Positions 17,273-25,827 of a stretch of 64,000 nucleotides of DNA are shown here, piece after piece. Position 1 is the stretch's first letter, and every line of letters starts with the position of its first letter. Made by a program: the position numbers and the translations under genes. The notes under the pieces were generated by a model that was given only the letters and a program-made list of their open reading frames with translations, did not search any database and was not told where the DNA came from. Source of the stretch: Paracoccaceae bacterium. Lineage in GTDB: Bacteria; Pseudomonadota; Alphaproteobacteria; Rhodobacterales; Rhodobacteraceae. The stretch lies in contig JANQRL010000033.1 in assembly GCA_028284605.1 (NCBI GenBank), forward strand, positions 1 through 64,000. Reading direction: 5' to 3'.

Positions 17273-18085
17273 TCAGCCGGAAGCGCCGCCGAGCCGCGCT
17301 GCCATCGCATGCAAGGTCGCATCGCTCGCCAGATGCGAGGGCTCGGCCTGGATATGCCAGGTGGCCTCGGGCAGTGCCCGGGCCGAGAGCCGCGCCGCGC
17401 CGTAGGGCACCATGTCGTCCTGCTCGGAATGCCAGATATCCACCGGACAGCGGATATCGGCGGCGCCGAACCCCCAATCGACGGCTTGCAGACGCGCCTC
17501 GCGGGCCGGACCGGCGGCATCGTGGCCGAGCACCGCCCGCAGCGGCGCCCCCATATCGCGCTCCTCCGAGAACCGCTCCGCCATCGCCTCGCAGAAATCG
17601 CGGAACTCGGCCCGCAACTCATCGTCGCCGGCCACGCGGTAGCGGGCATAGGCGGCGCGACCCTCTGCCGGATAGGCCGCCAGCACCCCCGGTTCGTGCA
17701 GGAACGGCACGCCGGAGAGGATCGCCACCCGCCCGACCCGGTCCGGCAGGCCCGCCGCCATCGCATAGGCGCAGGGCGCCCCGGCCGAGGTGCCGAGTAC
17801 GTCGAACCGCCCGGCGACGCCGAGCGCCGCCAGCACCGGTTCGGCGAGACCCGGCCAGTCGGCGAGCCTTTCCATGGGACGCGGCTTGGTGCGCCCGTAG
17901 CCGGGCCGCTCCAAGATGATCCATTCGAGATCATGGGCCTCGCCGAGCTCAGCCATCGCCGGATGCATGGTGGCATCGCCGATCAATCCGTGATGGACCA
18001 GCACCGGCCGGCCCTCCGCCGGGCCGACACGCCCGAAACCCCAGACCGAGCCGTCCGGCGCGACGATCTCCGCCCCTGCCGTCAT
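17273..18085 (-). CDS. Alpha/beta hydrolase
   Basis: A 270-residue alpha/beta-hydrolase fold protein. The nucleophile elbow GTSAGAPCA is near residue 98, the acid probably in HSEQDDMVPY, and the His in EPSHLAS. The oxyanion-side motif VHHGLIG is near residue 30. It follows hmuS on the same strand after 28 bp, so the two are probably co-transcribed. The substrate is unknown; its place in a heme locus hints at an ester or siderophore substrate, without direct support. Confidence 0.8.
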   Translation of the reverse strand: MTAGAEIVAPDGSVWGFGRVGPAEGRPVLVHHGLIGDATMHPAMAELGEAHDLEWIILERPGYGRTKPRPMERLADWPGLAEPVLAALGVAGRFDVLGTSAGAPCAYAMAAGLPDRVGRVAILSGVPFLHEPGVLAAYPAEGRAAYARYRVAGDDELRAEFRDFCEAMAERFSEERDMGAPLRAVLGHDAAGPAREARLQAVDWGFGAADIRCPVDIWHSEQDDMVPYGAARLSARALPEATWHIQAEPSHLASDATLHAMAARLGGASG

Positions 18086-18113
18086 CGACTGCGCTGCCGC
18101 CCCGAACCGCCGC

Positions 18114-19157
18114 TCATGGCCGCGGCAGTCCGGCGGCCATCTCGACGAAGGCGGCGGTGTCCTCCTGCCCCTCCTTTCGGTAGCCGAAGAGTTGCAGGAT
18201 CAGCGCGCCGGCGGCGTCGAACGCCTCGATGCTGACCGCCGGGCCGCGGCGGGTGGGCTTTTCGACCAGCCAGACCTCGGCCACATGATCGAGCCGCAGA
18301 TGCAGGTTGAAGCGCGGATCGAGGACGTTCTGCCACGGCCCCATCTCCTTGAGGATGTCGATTGGGCCGCTATGGATCTGGATACAGCCGCGATTGCCGA
18401 CAAAGAGCATCACCGGGATCGCCCCGCCGCCGCAGGCCAGAAGCGCGGCGTTCAGCGCCTCCGGGGCGAGCGGCTCGGCAAAAGGCGCGCCGGCGAGCCG
18501 ATAGGCGCCGAGCCGGTTCATCTTCAGCCGCGAGACGAGCCGCAGGAACTGGTGGGTATCGGTCAGCCGGGCCCAGCCGGCGCGCAGCTCTTCGGCTTTC
18601 TCGGGCCGGCTGCGCGGCGGCTCCGGCGCCGGGGCGGCATCGAGGGTCAGCCGGTCGGAGCGGTCGCCGGTCACCAGTTCCGCCACCACCCGGTCCCAGA
18701 GATCGAGATCGGTCGCGTCGCGCGGATAGACCTTGTGGATCGCCTCGCCGCTGGCATCGAAGACCTGAAGGCTGCGCGACGGCCCTTTGCCGCTGTCATT
18801 GACCAGGGCAAAGCCATGGACCCAATGGGACGGAAACACCCGCAGGTCGATCTCCGGGCCGAGGATCATCGCCGCGTGGCTGCCCGGATGCCAGTCGTCA
18901 TAGGTCCCGGTGCGCTCATGGACCGCGCTGGCATTGCGGGTCAGCGCCATGACTTCGCCGAGACGGCAGATCGCCGGCATGAGCCGGTCCGGGGCCGCCT
19001 CGATCCGGGTCGCGCCATGGCCGACCTGCGCCGCGACCAGATCGGCCTCCACCACGCCGAGGCGCTCGGCCAGATCGCGCGGCCGCAGCGTCGCCTCGGC
19101 CAGCGCCGCCCGCAACGCGGCCGGAGAGGTGTCGGAAGTCTGGACTGAAGCTGCCAT
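18114..19157 (-). CDS. hmuS: Hemin-degrading/trafficking factor HmuS
   Basis: A 347-residue HemS/HmuS family protein built of two similar halves. Recognisable are RNASAVHERTGTYD near residue 75, and VMLFVGNRGCIQIHSGPI in the second half, where the family's heme-contact region lies. It accepts heme from the HmuTUV importer in the cytoplasm. I start at ATG 19157; the extra 33 residues upstream are not family-like. An iron box lies about 66 bp upstream. Confidence 0.93.
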   Translation of the reverse strand: MAASVQTSDTSPAALRAALAEATLRPRDLAERLGVVEADLVAAQVGHGATRIEAAPDRLMPAICRLGEVMALTRNASAVHERTGTYDDWHPGSHAAMILGPEIDLRVFPSHWVHGFALVNDSGKGPSRSLQVFDASGEAIHKVYPRDATDLDLWDRVVAELVTGDRSDRLTLDAAPAPEPPRSRPEKAEELRAGWARLTDTHQFLRLVSRLKMNRLGAYRLAGAPFAEPLAPEALNAALLACGGGAIPVMLFVGNRGCIQIHSGPIDILKEMGPWQNVLDPRFNLHLRLDHVAEVWLVEKPTRRGPAVSIEAFDAAGALILQLFGYRKEGQEDTAAFVEMAAGLPRP

Positions 19158-19222
19158 CGCCGGCTCCTTGGCTTGTTTCCGATCCGGCCCGGGAGATCCG
19201 AACTCCCCCCGCCGGCTATTCT

Positions 19223-19237
19223 TGACAGTTTTTATCG
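19223..19237. promoter_or_regulatory. Iron-box candidate between hmuS and the tonB operon
   Basis: TGACAGTTTTTATCG is, on the other strand, CGATAAAAACTGTCA, i.e. CGA-N9-TCA. It lies in the 186-bp divergent region and could control hmuS (minus) and the ExbBD-TonB operon (plus). Confidence 0.6.
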
Positions 19238-19343
19238 GTCTTCGTAGGCCATGCAAGGGGCCGGGACATCTCAGTCGGCATCCCGCAACCCAGCCAGCCC
19301 CCGGGCAAGCTCTCTGCCTTCACTCAACAGGATGAGACCCGTC

Positions 19344-19757
19344 ATGCGTCTTCCGAGCTTTGCCCTGCTCCTGTCCCTCGCCGCCCTGCCGGCCATCGCC
19401 GCCGCCGAGGACGCGCCGCCGAAACTGGCACTGGAGCTGAACCGGATCGATCCGCTGGACGGCGCCTGCCGCCTGACCTTCATGGCGGAAAACGGCCTCG
19501 GCACCGATCTGCGGGGCCTGGCGCTGGAAACCGTGCTGATCGACACGGACGGTCAGGTCGAGCGGCTGACCCTCTTTGATTTCGGCGACCTGCCGGCGGG
19601 CATCCCGCGGGTCCGGCAATTCGACCTGCCGGGCCTGTCCTGCGCGGCGCTCGGCCGGGTCCTGATCAACGGCGTCGCCGCCTGCGGCGCCGAGGCGGTC
19701 GATTGCGCAAGCGCGCTCGAGCTTGACACCCGAACCGGGGTGGAGGTGATCGGATGA
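19344..19757 (+). CDS. Small secreted protein heading the exbBD-tonB operon
   Basis: A 137-residue protein with a Sec signal peptide (LLLSLAALPAIAAAED) and four to five cysteines in the mature part (GACRLTF, LSCAALG, VAACGAEAVDC). ATG 19344 is favoured; an in-frame ATG at 19332 would add four residues. Its end overlaps exbB by 4 bp, so it is part of the energy-transduction operon. I do not recognise a family. A periplasmic role beside TonB is suggested by the signal peptide and coupling. Confidence 0.75.
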   Translation: MRLPSFALLLSLAALPAIAAAEDAPPKLALELNRIDPLDGACRLTFMAENGLGTDLRGLALETVLIDTDGQVERLTLFDFGDLPAGIPRVRQFDLPGLSCAALGRVLINGVAACGAEAVDCASALELDTRTGVEVIG

Positions 19758-20437
19758 GCTTCGAGGCGCTGTCCGCCCGGCTGACCGAGCTGATCGATCT
19801 CGGCGGCCCGATCATCGCGATCCTGCTCGCCCTTTCGGTCGCGGTGGTCGCCCTGGTCCTGTTCAAGCTCTGGCAATTCCGCGCCCTCGGGGTCGGGCGC
19901 CACCGGGCGATCGACAGCGCCATGGCGCATTGGGATGCCGGCCGCGCCGATCGCGCCGCGGCAGAGCTGCGAGCCAGCCGCAACCACCTCGCCCCGGTCC
20001 TGCAAGGCGCGCTCGCCGGCGATCCGGACCTGAAATCCCGGCTGACCGCGATGGCGGAGGCGCGGCTCGCGCAGATCGAGCGTGGCTTTCGTCTGCTCGA
20101 CAGCATCGCCCAGGTCGCGCCGCTTCTGGGACTGTTCGGCACCGTTCTGGGGATGATCGATGCGTTCCGGGCGCTGCAAGCCGCGGGGGACGCGGTCGAC
20201 CCCTCGGTGCTCGCCGGCGGTATCTGGGTGGCGCTTCTGACCACCGCGGCGGGACTGGCGGTCGCGATGCCGTCGGCGCTGGCCCTGTCCTGGTTCGAGG
20301 AGCGCGCCGCGCGCGACCGCGCCAAGGCCGATCTGGCGCTGGAGGCGCTGTTCCATCCGCTGCCCCCGGGCCGGTCCGAAACCGCGGACCGCGCGCCGCG
20401 GCGGTCGGGACTGGAGCCGGCCGATGTCGCGTCTTAG
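19754..20437 (+). CDS. exbB: ExbB/MotA/TolQ proton-channel protein
   Basis: A 227-residue inner-membrane protein with three hydrophobic segments: GGPIIAILLALSVAVVALVL near the start, then VAPLLGLFGTVLGMIDAF and VALLTTAAGLAVAMPSAL. The last two are the conserved ExbB/TolQ pore helices. It overlaps the upstream secreted protein by 4 bp and exbD by 14 bp. With ExbD it harvests proton-motive force for TonB. Confidence 0.93.
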   Translation: MSFEALSARLTELIDLGGPIIAILLALSVAVVALVLFKLWQFRALGVGRHRAIDSAMAHWDAGRADRAAAELRASRNHLAPVLQGALAGDPDLKSRLTAMAEARLAQIERGFRLLDSIAQVAPLLGLFGTVLGMIDAFRALQAAGDAVDPSVLAGGIWVALLTTAAGLAVAMPSALALSWFEERAARDRAKADLALEALFHPLPPGRSETADRAPRRSGLEPADVAS

Positions 20438-20813
20438 GGCCCGGACCTGGCAGCGGCGCCCGGTCTCGCTGACGCCGCTGATCGACATCATCTTTCTGCT
20501 GCTGCTCTTCTTCATGCTCAGCTCGACCTTCACGCGCTTCGCCGAACTGCCGTTGCAGAATGCCGGCGGCGGCGCCGGAGCCGGCGCCACACCGCTGTTT
20601 TTGCAGCTCGGCCCCGAGACCGTGACGCTGAATGGCGAAGCGATGGCCCTCGACACGCTCCCCGCCGCCCTCGCCCCGCTTGAGGCCGAGGCCGAGGGCG
20701 CCGACGGCGTGCTCCTCGTCACCCTGTCGGGCGAGGTCACGTCGCAGCGGCTGGTCGATCTGCTGGTCGCGCTGCGCGCGGCGCCCTGGCTGACCGTCAG
20801 CGTGCTGGGCTGA
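20424..20813 (+). CDS. exbD: ExbD/TolR family protein, first copy
   Basis: A 129-residue protein with one N-terminal membrane helix and the signature PLIDIIFLLLLFFMLSS, whose Asp is the proton-carrying residue of ExbD/TolR. The remainder is periplasmic. It overlaps exbB by 14 bp and is followed by a second ExbD-like gene after 5 bp. Confidence 0.92.
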   Translation: MSRLRARTWQRRPVSLTPLIDIIFLLLLFFMLSSTFTRFAELPLQNAGGGAGAGATPLFLQLGPETVTLNGEAMALDTLPAALAPLEAEAEGADGVLLVTLSGEVTSQRLVDLLVALRAAPWLTVSVLG

Positions 20814-20818
20814 CCGAC

Positions 20819-21214
20819 ATGGCTCTCGCCCCCGCCAAGCCCCGCCGCCGCTCCGAGCCGATGATCGCGCTGATCAACATCGTCTTTCTGATGCTGGTCT
20901 TCTTCCTTGTCGCCGCCGCCATCGCACCGCCGCTCGACCGCGAGGTGCGGCTCGTCGAGGCCGGGCAGATCGAGGGCCGCGCGCCGCCCGACGCGGCGGT
21001 GATCCGCGCCGACGGCAGCCTGATCTATCGCAGGGCGGAGATCACCTCGGAAGGCTACCTGGCGGCCCGGCTCTCCGAGGAGACCGGCAATCCCGCCCTG
21101 CGCCTGGTGCCGGATCGCGACCTGCCGGCCGAGGACCTTGTGGGGATCGCGGCGGAGCTGCGCGCCGCGGGCGCCGACGAGATCTGGATCGTGACCGAGC
21201 GGGCGCTGCAATGA
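20819..21214 (+). CDS. ExbD/TolR family protein, second copy
   Basis: A 131-residue ExbD/TolR paralogue. In the membrane helix MIALINIVFLMLVFFLVAA the usual proton-carrying Asp (LIDIIF in the first copy) is Asn, so this copy may be structural and work as a heterodimer with the first. Its stop overlaps the tonB start by 4 bp. Confidence 0.88.
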   Translation: MALAPAKPRRRSEPMIALINIVFLMLVFFLVAAAIAPPLDREVRLVEAGQIEGRAPPDAAVIRADGSLIYRRAEITSEGYLAARLSEETGNPALRLVPDRDLPAEDLVGIAAELRAAGADEIWIVTERALQ

Positions 21215-22317
21215 GGGCCAGGGCGCCCCTTGCCGCCAGCCTCGCGGCGGTCGCCTCTCTCGGCCTGCACGGGGCCGGGCTGATCGTCGTCGGTCCGACC
21301 GAGCCGGAAACCATCGCCGGCGGTCCGGCGCAGATCGCGATGCTCGGCAATTCCTTCGAGGACGCCGCCGCCGGGGTGGTCACCGGCGCCACCGACCCGG
21401 AGGCCCTGGACGCCGCGACCGAGCCGTTGCCTGTCCAGCCGCCGACACCGGTCGATGCGTCGGAGGTCGCGACGGTCGAGCCGGACAGCGCCGCGCCGCC
21501 CCCCGAACCGACGCAGACCGCCACCGCGGAGCCGGACGCCACCGAACCGGTCGCGACACCGCAAACGCCCGCGGTGACGGCCCCCGCGATCGCCAATGTC
21601 GCGCCGGTCTTGCCGTCGGCGCCCGCCACCGCGCCGAGCGAGGCGCTTTCGGTCGCCACCGCCTCCAGCGCTCCCGCCGCCGCCAAGACCGCCCAGACGG
21701 CCCCGCAGAGCGCTCCGCCGAGTCCGGTGACACCGGTCGCCGCCACTGCCCCGCGCCCGGAGATCGAACGCGTCGAGGCGCTGGACGACCCCGTCGTCCG
21801 GACCCCTGACGCCGCGACGCCACGGCCGCAGCCGCGTCCCGATCCGAATGCCGCGCCGCCGCCAGCGCGGCCGAGCCCGGAGCCGGCACCGCAGCGGCGC
21901 CAGCAGACCGCCGAACCGACCCAGACCACACGGCAGCCACCGCCCCAGGGCAATGCCGCCGCCAATTCCAGAGCCGGACAGGCCAGCGGTCAGGCCCAGG
22001 GCAATGCCAGGCAATCGGCTCAGGGCGGTACCGGGCAAAGCGCCTCCGACGGCCGCGCCGCCGCCCGCTATCCGCAGCTCGTCAACCGCCATCTGAGCCG
22101 GCTGCGGCGCCCCAATGCCCGGTTCGGCGGCGCTGCGGTCATCGCGTTCACGATCTCGGGCAACGGCGGTTTGTCCTCGGTCTCCGTCGCCCGGTCCTCG
22201 GGCAACGCGGAGTTCGACCGCATCGCTATCGCCCATGTCCGACGCGCGGCCCCGTTCCCGGCCCCACCGGCGGGCGCGCAGCGGAGCTACAATGTGCGGG
22301 TGGAGGGCCGGTCCTAG
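21211..22317 (+). CDS. tonB: TonB energy-transducing protein
   Basis: A 368-residue TonB. A short hydrophobic N-terminal anchor (LAASLAAVASLGLHGAGLIV) is followed by a long Pro/Ala/Thr-rich span crossing the periplasm (about residues 60-270). The C-terminal TonB domain has AARYPQLVNRHLSRLRRPNA and later FTISGNGGLSSVSV with the final YNVRVEG. It couples ExbBD to outer-membrane receptors. No TonB-dependent receptor gene is present in the window. Confidence 0.92.
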   Translation: MRARAPLAASLAAVASLGLHGAGLIVVGPTEPETIAGGPAQIAMLGNSFEDAAAGVVTGATDPEALDAATEPLPVQPPTPVDASEVATVEPDSAAPPPEPTQTATAEPDATEPVATPQTPAVTAPAIANVAPVLPSAPATAPSEALSVATASSAPAAAKTAQTAPQSAPPSPVTPVAATAPRPEIERVEALDDPVVRTPDAATPRPQPRPDPNAAPPPARPSPEPAPQRRQQTAEPTQTTRQPPPQGNAAANSRAGQASGQAQGNARQSAQGGTGQSASDGRAAARYPQLVNRHLSRLRRPNARFGGAAVIAFTISGNGGLSSVSVARSSGNAEFDRIAIAHVRRAAPFPAPPAGAQRSYNVRVEGRS

Positions 22318-22485
22318 CGCGGCGCGGCACCGGGGAGACCGGACAGGGCGCCGGTTCCGCTCCATGGTCGGAACCTCGGAACACGAGCGGCTCGGAACCA
22401 TACCGGGCTCCGGAACAGGTTCGCGCCGAAACCAGCCTTCGGCGCGGCGCGTGCCCCGGCCCGGTGCCGGCGGTCGGGCCTTCGG

Positions 22486-22812
22486 TCAGGCCTCCGCCAT
22501 GGCGATATGCTGGATCGCCGAGAATCCCTCGAAGCTCGGATGGCCCTCATGCAGTTTCGCGGTCTTACCGGCATGCTTATGGGTCGCGCGGAACTGATCG
22601 GACCGGGTCCAGGCCAGGAACGTCTCCTCGCTGTCCCAGACTGTGTGCGACGCATAGAGGATCGTGCCGTCCTCTCGCAACGGCCCGCGCAACATGTGGA
22701 ACTCGACGAAGCCCTCCATCTCCTTGAGATGGCTGTCGCGGCCGAGCCAGGCCGCCTCGAAGGCTTCGGCATTCTCCGGCCGCACGGTGAAGCGGTTCAT
22801 GGCGATATACAT
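22486..22812 (-). CDS. ABM-domain heme-degrading monooxygenase (HmuQ/IsdG-like)
   Basis: A 108-residue antibiotic-biosynthesis-monooxygenase fold protein beginning MYIAMNRFTVRPENAEAFE, typical of rhizobial HmuQ/HmuD and relatives of IsdG. FVEFHMLRGP and the Trp/His-rich stretch near HKHAGKTAKLHEGH are consistent with heme binding. It is the last gene of the hmuTUV run, 19 bp after hmuV. It probably opens the porphyrin ring to free iron, beside the HmuS route. Confidence 0.82.
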   Translation of the reverse strand: MYIAMNRFTVRPENAEAFEAAWLGRDSHLKEMEGFVEFHMLRGPLREDGTILYASHTVWDSEETFLAWTRSDQFRATHKHAGKTAKLHEGHPSFEGFSAIQHIAMAEA

Positions 22813-22831
22813 CTCGGTCTCCTTGTCGTGG

Positions 22832-23617
22832 TCATCCGGCGCGGCGGGCCATATGCGGAAGAAGATAGGTCGCCGGGGCGTCGGGCGCCGCGTTGACGCG
22901 CAGGTCGCAGCCATAGGCCGCACTCAGCGTCGTGTCGGTCAGTACCACGGACGGGGCGCCCTGGGCCATGGTGCGGCCGCCCGCCAGCATCGCGACGGCA
23001 TCGGCATACATCGCCGTGAGGTTCAGGTCGTGCATCACCGCGATCACCCCGCCGCCGCGCGCGGCATAGTCCCCAAGCAGGTCCATGACGTCGAGCTGGT
23101 GGGCGATGTCAAGGCTGGAGACCGGCTCGTCGAGAAACAGCCAACGCGGACCTTCGGGCCCGACCGGGTCCCAGACCTGGGTCAGGACGCGGGCAAGCTG
23201 GGCGCGCTGCTGCTCGCCGCCCGACAGCTCCTGGTAGAAGCGCCCCTCGAACCCCGCCAGCCCGACCCGGGCCAGCGCCTCGGAGGCCCGGCGCTCCGGC
23301 GGCGGCTCGGCGCTCGCCATCATGCCGAGCCGGACGATCTCCAGCACGGTGAAGGGAAAGGCGATGCGGCTCGCCTGGGGCAGCACCGCGCGCTGCGCCG
23401 CAAGCTGCCAGCCCGGGATCGCGGCGATATCGGCCTCGCCGAGCCGCACGGTGCCGCGATAGGGCAGATCCCCGGTCATCGCCCGCAGCAGCGTCGTCTT
23501 GCCCGATCCGTTCGGCCCGACGATGGCGGTGACATGCCCGGCCTGGGCATGGAACGACACGCCCTTGAGCACCGGTGTTCCGGCCAGGGAGACTTCGATA
23601 TCGGTCGCGCTCAGCAT
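22832..23617 (-). CDS. hmuV: Heme ABC transporter ATP-binding protein HmuV
   Basis: A 261-residue ATPase with Walker A GPNGSGKTT near residue 35, signature LSGGEQQRAQLARVL, Walker B WLFLDEPVSSLDI and switch His in VMHDLNLTAMY, the HmuV/BtuD pattern. I start at ATG 23617, 5 bp after the hmuU stop; an in-frame start 15 codons earlier would overlap hmuU. It energises heme import. Confidence 0.94.
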   Translation of the reverse strand: MLSATDIEVSLAGTPVLKGVSFHAQAGHVTAIVGPNGSGKTTLLRAMTGDLPYRGTVRLGEADIAAIPGWQLAAQRAVLPQASRIAFPFTVLEIVRLGMMASAEPPPERRASEALARVGLAGFEGRFYQELSGGEQQRAQLARVLTQVWDPVGPEGPRWLFLDEPVSSLDIAHQLDVMDLLGDYAARGGGVIAVMHDLNLTAMYADAVAMLAGGRTMAQGAPSVVLTDTTLSAAYGCDLRVNAAPDAPATYLLPHMARRAG

Positions 23618-23622
23618 TCGGT

Positions 23623-24708
23623 CTAGAGGTCCAGCAGGCTGCGGTTGCGCAGCAGGATCCACAAAAAGAACGGGCCGCCGAGCGTCGCGGTGACGATGCC
23701 GATGGGCAGTTCCGCCGGGGCGATGATACTGCGCGAGATCATGTCGGCCAAGATCAGCAGGCTCGCCCCCAGAAGCGCCGCCGCCGGCAGCAGGTAGCGG
23801 TGATCCGGCCCGATCAGCAGGCGCAAAAGATGCGGCACCACGATGCCGATGAAGCCGATGCCGCCGGACACCGCCACCGCCGCCCCGGTGGCCGCCGCGA
23901 CCGCGAGGATCGCGATGTTCTTCATCCGCTGCACCGGAATGCCGAGATGCGCCGCCGGCGCCTCGCCGAGCGCCAGCCCGTTGAGCGACCGGGCGAGAAA
24001 CGGCGTCGCGGCGAGCGCCAGCACGATCAGCGGGCCCGCCACCAGCGCCTTGTCCCAGGTCGCCCCGGCAATCGAGCCGAGGCCCCAGAAGGTGAGATCG
24101 CGCAGTTGCGCATCATCGGCCATGTAGATCAGAATGCCGGACACCGCGCCGGCCAGGGCGCCGATGGCGATACCGCCGAGCAGCATCACCGCGACCGAGG
24201 TCCGGCCCCGGCTGGTGGAGATGCGGTAGAGCAGGATGGTGGTGATCCAGCCGCCGAAGAACGCCGCGACCGGGACGAGGTAGTAACTCAGCCAGGCTTG
24301 CAGCGCGACCGGCAGGAACCCGCCGAGAACGATCGCCGAAATCGCCCCGAGCCCGGCCCCGGCGCCGACACCGACCAGGCCCGGATCGGCGAGCGGGTTG
24401 CGGAAGAGCCCCTGCATCACCGCCCCGGATACCGCCAGCGAGGCGCCGACCAGCACGCCGATGACAAGGCGCGGCATGCGGATGTCGACCAGGATCACCG
24501 CTTCGCGCTGCGGGATCTCCTCGCCGCGCAGAAGCTGGCCCAGAGCGCCCCACAGGCTGGTCCCCGAGGCCCCCACCGCCAGGCTGGCGATAGAGGTGCA
24601 AACCAGCAGGACAACCAGGGCTGCGATGACCCGGCGCGCCCGCTTGCTCCGGTCGCCCGGCGTGACCTCCGGCTCGGCCGCGGATCCTGACGTGACGGCA
24701 AACGCCAT
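23623..24708 (-). CDS. hmuU: Heme ABC transporter permease HmuU
   Basis: A 361-residue FecCD-family permease with about ten membrane segments. RMPRLVIGVLVGASLAVSGA near residue 78 and GGIGFIGIVVPHLLRLLIG near residue 285 are family signatures. It lies 3 bp downstream of hmuT and 5 bp upstream of hmuV. It transports heme from HmuT across the inner membrane. Confidence 0.94.
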   Translation of the reverse strand: MAFAVTSGSAAEPEVTPGDRSKRARRVIAALVVLLVCTSIASLAVGASGTSLWGALGQLLRGEEIPQREAVILVDIRMPRLVIGVLVGASLAVSGAVMQGLFRNPLADPGLVGVGAGAGLGAISAIVLGGFLPVALQAWLSYYLVPVAAFFGGWITTILLYRISTSRGRTSVAVMLLGGIAIGALAGAVSGILIYMADDAQLRDLTFWGLGSIAGATWDKALVAGPLIVLALAATPFLARSLNGLALGEAPAAHLGIPVQRMKNIAILAVAAATGAAVAVSGGIGFIGIVVPHLLRLLIGPDHRYLLPAAALLGASLLILADMISRSIIAPAELPIGIVTATLGGPFFLWILLRNRSLLDL

Positions 24709-24711
24709 CGT

Positions 24712-25623
24712 CTATCCCTGGCTGCCCCGGAAGGCTTCGTTGAGCGCCCGGACCGCCTCCGGCGTGCGCGGCCCGAACCCCAGCATCAGCAGGCCCGGCA
24801 GGCGGACGAAAGCCTGGGTTTCCGCCGCCGGCGTCAGCCCGAGGGCGGGATGGGTGAGGATATCGATATCGCTGGCGGAATGATCGCCGCCGCGGTCCAT
24901 CATCAGGATGACGTCGGGCGCGGCATCGAGCACCGCCTCGTCGGCGACCTGCTTGTAGCCGTCGAAACCCTCCATCGCGTTGACCCCGCCGGCCAGTTCG
25001 ATGATGCCCTCGGCACCGGTATCGGCCCCGGCCGCCATGATCCGCCCGCCCTGCATCGAGAGCACGAAAAGCACCCGCGGCGGATGATCCAACGCGCCCA
25101 GGGAGGTCGCCTCGGTCAGGTCCGCCGCCACCCGCTCGGCGAGCAGCGCGCCCTTCTCAGGCACATCGAGCGCCGCGGCGACGATTTCGATCTTCTGGAG
25201 GATCGATGCTTGGTCGAAGCCCTCCGGCACCTCCACGAACTCGACGCCGGCCTCCTTGATCACCTCGATCGCCTCGAGCGGGCCGCTGCCCTCCGTGGCG
25301 ATGATCAGGTCGGGCCCGACGGAGAGCACGCCCTCCGGCGACAGCGCCCGGACATAGCCGACATCCGGCAGGTCCTCGGCGGCGGCCGGAAAGCTCGACG
25401 TGGTGTCGCGGGCCACGAGCCGGTCCTGCTGGCCCAGGGCATAGACGATCTCGGTCACCGCGCCGCCCAGGGTCAGCACCCGCTCGGCCGGATCGGCGGC
25501 CGCCGCGATGGCGGTGATCGAAAGGCAGAGGCCGGCCAAGGCCGCCGCGAAGGTCCGAAGCAGGCGGCGGGCGATCCGGCGCCACGGGGCGACACCGCCC
25601 GAAAGACGTATGATGCTGTGCAT
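24712..25623 (-). CDS. hmuT: Heme-binding periplasmic protein HmuT
   Basis: A 303-residue cluster A-II binding protein. The signal segment is TFAAALAGLCLSITAIAAAA, and the mature start reads RVLTLGGAVTEIVYALG as in HmuT/ShuT. A heme-ligand Tyr is plausibly the one in DVGYVRALSPEGVLS. It precedes hmuU by 3 bp. An iron box is 96 bp upstream. The N-terminal cytoplasmic part before the hydrophobic segment is long (about 20 residues). Confidence 0.92.
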   Translation of the reverse strand: MHSIIRLSGGVAPWRRIARRLLRTFAAALAGLCLSITAIAAAADPAERVLTLGGAVTEIVYALGQQDRLVARDTTSSFPAAAEDLPDVGYVRALSPEGVLSVGPDLIIATEGSGPLEAIEVIKEAGVEFVEVPEGFDQASILQKIEIVAAALDVPEKGALLAERVAADLTEATSLGALDHPPRVLFVLSMQGGRIMAAGADTGAEGIIELAGGVNAMEGFDGYKQVADEAVLDAAPDVILMMDRGGDHSASDIDILTHPALGLTPAAETQAFVRLPGLLMLGFGPRTPEAVRALNEAFRGSQG

Positions 25624-25718
25624 GTTGTGCTCGCGCTCACGCTGGTTTCAGGGCCGGGTCGAAACGTCGCTCGCGTCGCGGTGGTGGCGCATGGCTGCCC
25701 GCGTGCAGACCCGATCTC

Positions 25719-25733
25719 CGAGTCTTTTACTCA
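25719..25733. promoter_or_regulatory. Iron-box candidate upstream of hmuT
   Basis: CGAGTCTTTTACTCA fits CGA-N9-TCA and shares CTCCGA on the left flank with the other sites, but its core is T-rich rather than A-rich, so it is the weakest of the four. Confidence 0.45.
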
Positions 25734-25827
25734 GACTTTGCGGCAACGGCAAGCCGCTGAAACGCCCCCGTTCACAGCGCCGACGGCGCCAGAGCCCGCG
25801 GCACCGCGGTCTCGCGTGGCGCACCGA

